64,000 nucleotides of DNA from Myrica gale. Its lineage: Eukaryota > Streptophyta > Magnoliopsida > Fagales > Myricaceae. Positions 20,880 through 30,374 of this stretch are shown piece by piece (within the stretch, counting starts at the first letter, position 1; the number at the start of each line of letters is the position of its first letter). Below the pieces are notes generated by a model. That model had not been told where the DNA came from. It did no database searches and saw only the letters and a program-made list of their open reading frames with translations. The stretch spans positions 16,751,001 through 16,815,000 of the forward strand of contig OZ005609.1 of NCBI GenBank assembly GCA_963930655.1, read 5' to 3'. The translations under genes were made by a program, and so were the position numbers.

Positions 20880-22030
20880 ATCTTATTTACAAATGGAATA
20901 TTGATGGTATATCCAAATACAAAAATCTTAATATTTTACACAAAATGACTATGTATTCTAATGTTTTAAAGCAATCCAACCGAACCGATATTCATGTTGC
21001 TAATTGTTTAATTACTGTATTTACTGGCCAACTTAAAAATTGGTGGGATCATTATTTATCTCAATTTGATAAAAATAAAATCCTTAATGTTGTTAAACTT
21101 GATGATAACAATGACACTATTATGCATAGTCAATTCCCTGCTTTATACAATTACTAAAAAATTTATTGGTGATCCTTTGTCTTATAAAGATCGTACTTAT
21201 GATTTCTTGGTTAACTTAAAATGTCCTACTCTTTCAGATTTGTGTTGGTATAAAGATGTTTTCTTTTATAAAGTATTACATCGCGATAATTGTAACCAAT
21301 CTTACTGGAAAGAAAATTCATTGATGGGCTTCCTTATCATCATGCTCAAAAGGTTCATCTTAATTTAGTCAATCCTGATGGTCTTATTTCTTATGGTGAG
21401 ATTATTAATATTATAAATAAAACTGGTTTATGGATTTGTAATGATCTTTGTCTTAAGAAAAACTTTAGAATTTTATAAGAACAAAATTGTCGCGAATTAG
21501 GCTCTTTTTGTGAACAATACAGTTATCCTCCCCTTGTTCCTCCTTCCATAAGACGTCATTTTGATAAACGCAAATTTAATTATTCTAGTAAATATTATAA
21601 TAAAAAGAAACCTTTTTCAAAATTTATTAAATCTTCTTTTAAACCCTCTTCTTCAAAGAAAAAAAACCTTTTAAAGCTTCTACCAAAAACAAAGATGTCT
21701 GTTGGAAATGTGGCAAACTTGGCCATTTTGCTTCTAAATGTTTTACTAAAAAAACAAATTCAAGATTTAGATATTTCTTCTAATATTAAAGAAAAACTTA
21801 TTTCTATTTTTCTTAATTCCAATCCTCCTTCTGATGATGAAATTGATAAGGAATTCTGTTCGGCTTTTCCATCTTCTTCTTCTCATTCTGAATCCGATAC
21901 GGTTAAACTTTGTAATTGTAAAGGTGATTGTTCTTGGAAACAAATTTTTGTATTAACCAAATCTGAAAATTTACTTTTTGATGCTATTACTCAAATCTCT
22001 AATACTGAGAAACAACACGAATATTTACTT
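20880..22030 (+). pseudogene. Pararetrovirus capsid/nucleocapsid region remnant
   Basis: Recognisable segments are LIYKWNIDGISKYKNLNI (about 20,884-20,937), FTGQLKNWWDHYLSQFDKN, FLVNLKCPTLSDLCWYKDVF and a zinc knuckle of C-x2-C-x4-H-x4-C form near 21,698-21,745 (CWKCGKLGHFASKC), preceded by a lysine-rich stretch. This order (WNIDG, GQLKGWWD-like, C-PTLSD-WYKD, CCHC) is typical of plant caulimovirid coat-protein regions known from many plant genomes. An acidic region near 21,830-21,935 leads into the protease. Broken. Confidence 0.7.
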
Positions 22031-22429
22031 TAGATGAAAGAAATATTTTCCGATAATACTTCTCTTCCCTCAACATCTGAATCACCGAATATACATTACA
22101 ATTATAAAGATATTTTAGCTCGTTTTTTCCCATAGGATACAAGACCAATTACACTACAAGATCTTCAAAAAGAAATCCATATTTTAAAACAAGAAATTAA
22201 ATCTTTACAACATGCTCAACAAAAGTATATGAACATAACAGATACTTGAAACTTGCCTTTCAAAAGCCTCAATTCCTCCTTTAAATTCAAATGATTTATC
22301 AATAACAGATCTTCCTTCAACTTCAGTTGTTCCTATTGAAAATAATATCCCACCATTAGATGAATCTTTAATTCAATTAATTAATAAAATTATGTTTCAA
22401 AAATGGTATTTTGAAGTTACCATTCGTAT

Positions 22430-24240
22430 TAAAGATTTTACCCTTACTACTATTGCTTTAATTGATTTTGGTGGTGATTTGAATTGTATTTAGGAAGGAC
22501 TTATTGATTCTAAATATTTTAAAAAAACCATTGAACGACTTTCCCAAGCTGATGGGGTAAAATGATTATTAATTATAAGATGCCTAAGGTTCATATTTGC
22601 AATAATTGGTTTTGTTTTCAAACTACATTTGTCCTTGTTAAAAATTTATCTTCTAAATTAATTCTTGGTAATCATTTTCTAGCTTTGCTTTATCATTTTA
22701 TTGTTATTGAAGAAGGCATTACTTCTCGAGATTTAAGGCATGGAGTTACTTTTAAATTCTACTATCCTCCTTTTTCTCGTGATATACAATTTCTAAAAAG
22801 TTTGTTTGTAAAGAATGAAATTAATCTTCTTACTCAGCCCCAAATTACTCGAAAAAGAAAACATTTATTATCTTTACAAAATGAAGTTTTGTATAAACAA
22901 ATAGAATAACAATTGAAAGATCCTATTTTTCAAAATGATATTAAAACTTTTTATCAATAAATAGAATCTAATAATTTCTCTTCTATGCCTAATGCTTTTT
23001 GGAATATAAAGAAACATGTTATACCTCTTCCTTATGAAAAAGACTTCTCTGAACAAAATATTCCTACCAAAGCTCAACCTATTCAAATGAATCGAGAACT
23101 TTTAGATTTATGCAAAAAAGAAATTTCTAATTTACTTGCTAAAGGTCTTATACGTAAATCTAAGTCACCTTGGAGCTGTGCTGCATTCTATGTGCAAGGC
23201 CAGGCTGAATTAGAACAAGGAGTTCATGGTCTTGTTATTAATTATAATCCTTTAAATAAAGTCTTACAATGGATTCGATGTCCAATTCCCAATAAAAAAA
23301 GACATGTTGAACAAGTTACGTGATTCTACTATTTTTTCCAAATTTGATATGAAATCTGGTTTTTATCAAATACAGATTGTTGAAGCTGATTGTTATGAAA
23401 CATCTTTTACTGTTCCTTTTGGTCATTTTGAAAGGAATGTTATGCCTTTTGGATTAAAAAATGTCCCTTCTGAATTTCAAAATAAAATTAATGATATTTG
23501 CAATCCTTATTCTTCTTTTTCGATTATTTATATTGATGATGTTTTGTAATTTTCTAAATCTTTTTTTTTTCTAAGCTGATATTTTCTAAATCAGTTAAAC
23601 AACATTGGTATCATTTACATAAATTTGTCAACATCATTAAAGCTAATTTTTTAGTTATTCTGGGCCTAAGATTATCACGTGCTATTGAATTTGCTGATAA
23701 ATTTTCTGATCAAATAACTTATAAAACTCAATTTCAATGATTTTTAGGTAGTTTGAATTATATCAGTGATTTTTATAAATATCTACATATATTATGTGAA
23801 CCGCTCTTTGCTCATTTACGAAAGAAACTACCTCCTTGGACTTCTACCATTACAGATATTGTCGAACAAATAAAGATTCATGTTAAGCATCTCTCATGTT
23901 TTGACATTGCATCACCTTATGTATTTAAAATAGTTGAGACTGACGCTTCTAGTCCCAGGATATGGTGGCATATTAAAACAACGCATGCATCTGCATGATA
24001 AAGAATATATTGTACGATATCATTCTGGTGCATGAAAAACTACACAACAAAAATACAGTATAGTAAAACAAGAATTTTTAGCCATTGTACTTTGTATCTC
24101 TATATTTCAAAATTATTATTATTAAACCAACATTTTCTTATATGTGTTGACTGTAAGTCTGCTAAAGAAATTTTATTGAAAGATGTGAAAATCCTTGCTT
24201 CTAAACATGTTTTTGCCAGATGACAAGACATTTTATCTGC
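22430..24240 (+). pseudogene. Pararetrovirus protease, reverse transcriptase and RNase H remnant
   Basis: A retropepsin-like stretch near 22,430-22,500 is followed by a domain with LSSKLILGNHFLALLY. The reverse transcriptase starts around 23,060 (PIQMNRELLDLCKKEISNLL) and contains FSKFDMKSGFYQI (motif A region), PFGLKNVPSEFQ and IIYIDDVL (about 23,523-23,548). An RNase H start, KIVETDAS, lies near 23,930-23,955, and a C-terminal segment with DCKSAKEIL near 24,145. Broken. Sequence order and the YIDD box are standard for Caulimoviridae and Gypsy RTs; the surrounding regions favour Caulimoviridae. Confidence 0.75.
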
Positions 24241-24499
24241 TTTTGATTTTGATATTGAATATATTAAAGGAGAATCAAATTTCATTCTTGATTTCCAAAT
24301 CTTCTGTCTCATCATCCAAACCTCCTAATACAACACGTATGTTAACCACTTCCGATTTTTTTCTAGTTATATCGTTTCCCCCTTTTGCCACACCTACCTG
24401 TGGTCCATCTCTGTCTCATATTAGGCCTTTTGTGCGTCCTAGTAGTATACCTCTCTAGAATACCTTTACGCTTCTTCGCCAAATACCGTCACCAAGACC

Positions 24500-25460
24500 A
24501 CCTGTGAGACCCGCACCTCTACCTCCAATGGATAAAACTTTTAGTCAAAAGATACAAACTACGTCTACTTCTCTTCCTTGTATTCTCACTAATATAATGG
24601 TTTCTAAAATACCTATTTGTCATGTTACTTTTATTGAAGATCCATATCAAACTACAACTCAGATATTACCACCTTGTTGGAACTTTGTTCCTAAAAATCT
24701 CATGTTTACCCAAGCATTTTACCAATATATTATGCATGATACGAAGTCCGTCAAATTCGAACAGACTCCCTGTAAGTATGATCCTTCTAGGATTGGATTT
24801 TTAAAATTTACCATTAGACGAATTATTTCGTCTAAAGAATGGAGACAATCGTGGAATCTTGAGTCCTGTTTGTACCATTTAAAAATTTAAAACATATTTC
24901 TTACTATGACTATATTGACGCATGGACTTTTTCCTTACTTTTTGATAATCAAACTCATTGTAATACTTGGTCTATAAGATTCAAATGATTTTATTGTACT
25001 GACCCAATTCCCCAATGGTGGGATAGGTTTAGTCCAGAATTATCTCTACTCCCCTTATACAAGCTTTTGATCAATGAGTTTTATGCCCTCATGATACTCC
25101 TGTTGTCCAGAAATATTCTGTCATGAAAAATCCTCCACTAAAATATATACCTTCCCTTCTCCGATTTTATATCCAATTCAATCTGTTACCATGGATATTT
25201 AGCTAGAAATTTGTCTTTAACTTCCAAGATAAAGCCAAAATATTATCTCAAAAGTTTTTTGTTAAATGGTGGACTGTATTCACTATTGATACCATCCTTT
25301 CCGCCCTTTCTAAAGCCAAACAGATGCAAGATACCCATCCTCAATTTCTTGCTCAAAGAGTCAGATACAAGCAAAATTTGTTGCTGCCAAATCTAGTGAT
25401 GATTACAAGAAAGAATTACTTGAGGTCCTCTCCTAGCTTTCTGAAGATGATAATAAAGAT
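24500..25460 (+). pseudogene. Downstream ORF remnant of the pararetrovirus copy
   Basis: Segments such as CWNFVPKNLMFTQAFYQYI, LESCLYHLKI, a YYDYIDAW piece and a WWDRF piece resemble an uncharacterised C-terminal or downstream ORF that accompanies this class of plant endogenous pararetroviruses. Its role is unknown to me; a part in genome packaging or host interaction would be a guess. Broken like the rest. Confidence 0.5.
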
Positions 25461-25708
25461 AAAGCGGATACTCCAGATATATCAAGTATAAAAAACTACT
25501 ATATACCTATCTTTGAAGATGTTCAAGATCCATATGATGCTTTTGATTCAGAACTTTCTACAAAAGATATTGCTGGTATTAGCCATTCATTAACGGAAGA
25601 CTGATGATATGAAGATATTTTGCCAATGTGATACTGATATGATACTGTTGAAGATATTTTGAAGATATGCCTAGAATACCCCTGCCGACAAACAGTAAAT
25701 TTAAATTC

Positions 25709-25822
25709 AAAGAGAGATAAACACAACAGGTAGATACTACACTATTTAATGTTGTCCATGTAAAGTTTCAGAGAACATGAGTTTATAAAATGGTCCACCT
25801 GTTGTGTCTATTTCTCTCTGAG
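25709..25822. repeat. ~27-bp inverted repeat near the pararetrovirus end
   Basis: AGAGAGATAAACACAACAGG (25,711-25,730) is repeated in inverted orientation within 25,795-25,822 (CCACCTGTTGTGTCTATTTC and the next bases), with about five mismatches over 27 bp and a loop of about 65 bp. It could form a stem-loop. It lies right after the last viral coding similarity. Confidence 0.7.
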
Positions 25823-27260
25823 TTATATTATACAATTTGAGTAGAAAATTATAGAAGATACTGGTCCAGCTGGAATAATTAAGAAGCGGTCCAGCAAATA
25901 AATCATTGTTCGATCTACTTTACATGCGCTGAAAACTCAAACAGCTGTACGTTTCAGGTGCTATCCAAGCTCTTTTAGCACCGGAGATGGCCTTTCATTA
26001 GAAGGCTGCATCAAATTAGCAGAAGCTTAAGGCTCTCAGAAGGAAAAAGCAAATCTAGAGGCAAAATCTTCTATAACATCCGTATATGGCTGAAAAAAAA
26101 GGACAAAGTAGTTACCTTCATATGAATATGATTTCATACAATTGAGCACAACCGAAAGGCGTTCGGAACAGCAAGAAAATTGGACACCAAACCAGCATTC
26201 TGTAGCTAAGCAATGAAAACTGAAAAACAATCCGGTTTATACTATTTACTCTCTTGAACACTTTGATCCAATTTATCTAAGATTTTTGGATACAAAAGTA
26301 CAACTCAATTTTAATTTAAATTTAATACAAAATTATACAAACACTCCCAACACTACAAAAATAAACCAAAGGCCATAGCAACTCGAGTATAGGAAGACGG
26401 AAAACCAAAACAGATGGATATATACGAAACACCGAGCTTCACGTACATGACTTGATGAGCATGAAAGGTTTCATACGCAGGGGGAATGATGCCGGCGCCC
26501 TAACCCCAAGCAAAGACAAATGGATAATTCGGGGGACGGCGTCATCTCTCCTGCGTAGGGAACCCTTTTGCTGCTGTTTTTTTGGTGATGAGCTACTGAA
26601 AATTTTGGGGATTTTTTTTTCTCAAATGGCTGGCATGCAGCTAGTTGCAGGTTGCTTATATAGAGGTACAATTCGTCTGCCCGCTACACTACTACGTCGT
26701 TTTTAGGTTGCAGATTAATGATTATCCTCTTTTGCTGGGTCATATGGCGCTGATTAATTCTGATCAATCATCACCGAGAAATCAGAAAAGGTTTTTTAAT
26801 CCTGATGTACTGGGACGTTTTCTGAGCAGCCACTAGATGTTTTTTTTGTCGTATTATACATGAAATTAGAGCTGTATAATGCAGCCCGATTCTCGTGACG
26901 TCATCCCAGATTCGTCAGCTGTACGTCGACCTTAATTGACAAGACCTGCGTGGCCATTTTACAAGTGTGTGCGCATATTACATCCACCAAAGGCCTCATG
27001 GATCGTGCATGGCTGCATGCAACCAAGTTTTTGTCTGCCTTCTGGATTTTGGCTTACTGATCTGATTGTCAAACTGAGTTACTGAAGCTCGGTGAGTCGG
27101 TTTCATGGAATTTCTACATGGAGGATTTTAGCTGCTTTCTATTTTTTATGTACAATTTACAGTTATTTCTTGTTTAGGTTATATCTTCATGTTTAATTTA
27201 CTTACTACTTTTATATATAGAATTATTTTTATTTTATTTTTAGTTTAGGCAGCGTATGCA

Positions 27261-27307
27261 ATTGAAAGTACAATGATTTAGAAAAAAAAATTGAAAGTAC
27301 AATGATT
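27261..27307 (+). mobile_element. LINE micro-insertion: ~11 nt of LINE tail between 18-bp TSDs
   Basis: ATTGAAAGTACAATGATT occurs perfectly at 27,261-27,278 and 27,290-27,307. Between them is only TAGAAAAAAAA. The word TTTAGAAAAAAAA is the 3' terminus of the RNase H-type LINE at 5.3-10.1 kb, so this looks like an insertion in which almost only the poly(A) tail was copied. Confidence 0.72.
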
Positions 27308-28135
27308 GTCAGATTGTATTATATTATGGCCTAAACTAAAAAAAAAAGAATTTAGACGTAACTTCTGGCGATCCTCGACGGGCTTGGAATTTGGATAGTT
27401 CCAACTTCCAACGAGCTTGACTTGGTGGTGTAGGTGACTGACTTCATCATTGTCCTTCGAAGAAAAGATCGAAAAAAAGATAATTACGTGTGAAGAAAAG
27501 AAAGAACATTTCTACTTTCATCGTAATCCTCATCTCGTTCGATTACTAATCATTTTTCTAACTTCAAAAAATATGGGAGAGATTTTCAAGAGATTGCAGT
27601 AAAACAGAGTTATTTTTATTTTTATTTATTTTACATGGTGAACTTGGAAATAAATTGAGTGAGTATAAAAATTTGATAATGTGATCTAGTGGGAGTGGGA
27701 AGCTAGTGGACCCGGCTCTGTAATTCGATCCACCAGAATGAAGTCATTATCTTCCAACAGATTTTAGTACATCACCGAGTTTTTTTTTTTTTTCTGGGTA
27801 GGGTGGAGAGTGCACTCAATAAATTTCATGACAGTCACGTAGGACGAAGGATAGAATCGAATTTTCAAATAATAATTTTGTGATTATATATATATATTTT
27901 TTTCTTATTTTGGTAGGTTAGCCATAAATGGTAGGAGTTAGGAGCATTTGAAACTAGCATATGACCAAGGATTATCAGGGTACACAACCCTTTCGTAGCC
28001 ACTCACTTCAGATAACCTTTTCATTTTTAATTATTTGATAGTTTTAAAGGATTTTAATTACTTCAGATATCATCTGGCTATTATTCTGCATTGTTCAGCT
28101 ACATGAAGAATTACTCATAAAACATTAGTCATAAA

Positions 28136-28158
28136 TTATATATATATATATATATATT
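28136..28158. repeat. (TA)n microsatellite
   Basis: An uninterrupted TA run of about 11 units. Simple repeat with no other features. Confidence 0.9.
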
Positions 28159-29865
28159 CTTAATTAAACCACTAGCATCTTGTTGACTTGTTCGATTTTA
28201 CAAAACTATTATTAATATTTTTTATATGCTCATTGTAACATATTAATAGATGAGAGATGCTCACATAAATAAGAAGTTCACGTACTAATCAAACATTTTA
28301 GTATATCCCGTGGAAATAAAATTAAGTGATTACTAATCAAAATCGAATAGGGAACAAGGGCACTTGCTTAATAGTTGAAAGGACCGACCTCCACTGGTTG
28401 GATGAATTGTATTCAAGGGTGGGTGTGGATTTAAATTTTATTAGTTGCGAGCGAGTTCTTGACTAATCGTTGTATTTGCTATGAGGCCGACGTGTGTAAC
28501 ACAATGGAGGGGAACACAGCCCTCCATGGGTTACAAGTTACTCATGATAGAGGTATTCCTTGGTAGTAGTTCTTCTACCTCTAAGGAGATTAAAGATTAA
28601 GTTAAATTAGTAGAGTCTAGTGAGAACCTAAAATACATATTATATATTTTATTTCAGAAAAAAAATAAACTTCATACCTTGTAATTATGAGAGTCTTGAC
28701 ATTTCCTGTCCCCTAAACTATTAGTTTTGTCTCATTGCACCAATCAATTATGGATACTCCACATCCTCTGTCACTTCCGATTGAAATTAGTTGAAAAATT
28801 GAACGACTGGTACAAAGTGTATGAAATGAGTAGTTTGTGGGTACAAAGTGATAAAAATAATAGTTTGATTTTTTTTCCATATAATATGAATGAATTAGTG
28901 GTGAGAGTATCACATAGAGAGTAATAAAAATTGCAAGCAAATGCATTTATGAATGCTAAAGTTAATTATATCAAATCGTTATTATTTTGGAAGATTGTGA
29001 TGGTGTGATTTACAGGTGGTATTAACAAACAATCTACACATCCGCAATCTAACAAATTTGGATAAAGTCATAGTTAACCCACTATGTTTGGGTAAAAATC
29101 AAATAGCTCCCTTAATTTTCAATCCAACAATTTGATATCCATAAATTTCAAAATCTATCAATCTTCGCTCCCTGTCTAAATCAGAAGTTAAGTGACGGAA
29201 AATCATTCAAAATGACCAAAATGCCCCTCCTAGGCTAAGTTTTAAAAAATAATTAAAAATAATATAAACTTAAGAAATAAATTAAAAATAAATAGATTAT
29301 TAAAATAGAGTTTCAATAATTTTATTTAAAAATATTATTTTTAAAAAAAATATCATTTTTAATTTTTTTAATAATTTTATTTTAGAGGGACATTTTAATC
29401 CTTTATCTTATCTCTTTTGCAGCACTCTCATTTTGTTGTTTTGTCTGCGAATAATTAATCCTCAATTTCCAACATCTTCCACGACCGTCTGTGCAGTGAT
29501 GATCGGGGAAGAACCCCTAATAATGTGGTCTCGGGGACTAAGGGAATTGATGAAGAACCCGTGTTGAGTAATTCGAAAGTAGGCAAACGCGTTACCAAAT
29601 CCGGCCCTTTATTGTTTTGAGAAAAAACTAAAAAAGAAAAAGAAAAGACACAAGGAAACGACCCGGAAACAGTAAAAGCAGTTGTGTGAAGCGGTTCGAG
29701 TTCGTGGTATCCGGTACCACTTCGCCCTCACTCTCCCACTCTTTCAAGACTTCAAAACTCGCCTACTACGTGCTGCGATGATTGGTTGTCAATCTATAAG
29801 TCAAGCAAACACAATGTACAGTACTCGCGAGATCAGAATCAAAATGGCAAAAGGCATAGATCCAT

Positions 29866-30271
29866 CACGTGGCAGTCAGTGAAGGCGAGTTTGTATTAAA
29901 CAGCTCATGCTCGCGGGTGGGAAGCATTTTTTGCGTCAGTTTGTGTTTTCTTTTAAAACGCGGGTAAAAAAGAGAGAGAGAGGGGATGACTTAAGAAGGC
30001 TCTTTTCTGGTTGGATAGTTGGTTTTTATTCGCATTTTTGTGGAGTGGAGAAGAGAGCGCTACTCTTTCTCTCTCCTCCCAGAACTCTCTCTAACGAGCT
30101 CCTTGTTTTCGGCTTTCTGATTACGTTTAGTTGATCGGTTTTTGCTTGGAGTTGGGTAGGCGATAGCCAGAGGGACAGGTGGTGGCGGGGGGTGATTGGT
30201 TGGTTTGCCGTCTGTGGGAATGGGAGTTCCGGTGGGAAGTGATAGAATGACAGCGCTGTGGTGATGGAGCG
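29866..30271 (+). promoter_or_regulatory. Probable promoter-proximal region and 5' leader of the CCCH gene
   Basis: A G-box/ABRE-like CACGTGGC sits at 29,866-29,873, about 400 bp before the start codon. A CT-rich patch, CTCTTTCTCTCTCCTCCC, at 30,062-30,079 resembles the pyrimidine patches near plant transcription starts. There is no convincing TATA box; TATTAAAC near 29,895 is weak. The leader from about 30,060 to 30,271 is GC-richer than the surroundings. Transcription start unknown. Confidence 0.4.
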
Positions 30272-30374
30272 ATGGAATTTGACGCCGGAATTCCGATGTC
30301 CCGAGCGGCCGCGGCCGCAGCCGCGGTTGCTGTGATCGAGGGAGCCTCGCGCTCGCCGTCCACCTTGAACGAAA
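30272..30374 (+). CDS. CCCH gene exon 1 (start, poly-alanine)
   Basis: Encodes [11 protein letters not shown], then seven alanines in a GC-rich GCGGCCGCGGCCGC stretch (two overlapping NotI sites), then [16 protein letters not shown]. The donor follows GAAA as GTACGG; one base of the next codon is left (phase 1). ATG at 30,272 is chosen because MEFDAG-P matches the family start. The poly-Ala tract replaces the serine-rich segment I recall in Arabidopsis ZFN1. Confidence 0.85.

Larger units (their letters stand above)
19804..25850 (+). mobile_element. Endogenous pararetrovirus copy (Caulimoviridae-like), broken
   Basis: A 6-kb AT-rich region shows in order: a Ser/Pro-rich leader segment as in plant pararetrovirus polyproteins (LRIPNITSTQTKTPVKFPLY, about 19,925-19,985); a coat/gag-like region with WNIDG, TGQLKNWWDHYL and a CGKLGHFASKC knuckle; an aspartic protease region; a reverse transcriptase (YIDD) and RNase H; and a downstream ORF with WNFVPK and HD-KSV segments. 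No LTRs bound it, which favours an integrated caulimovirid over a Gypsy element. It is broken, with more than ten breaks, so it looks like an old fossil. The exact edges are not visible. Confidence 0.75.
25851..29860. other. Intergenic DNA upstream of the zinc-finger gene
   Basis: About 4 kb, mostly AT-rich. All ORFs are short (under 90 aa), without domains, and appear on both strands at the density expected by chance. A LINE micro-insertion lies at 27,261-27,307 and a (TA)n run at 28,136-28,158. The 26,470-26,690 section is less AT-rich (a 66-aa minus ORF and an 84-aa plus ORF overlap), but neither resembles a known protein. A poly(A)-rich patch at 29,230-29,390 may be old repeat DNA. Confidence 0.5.
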
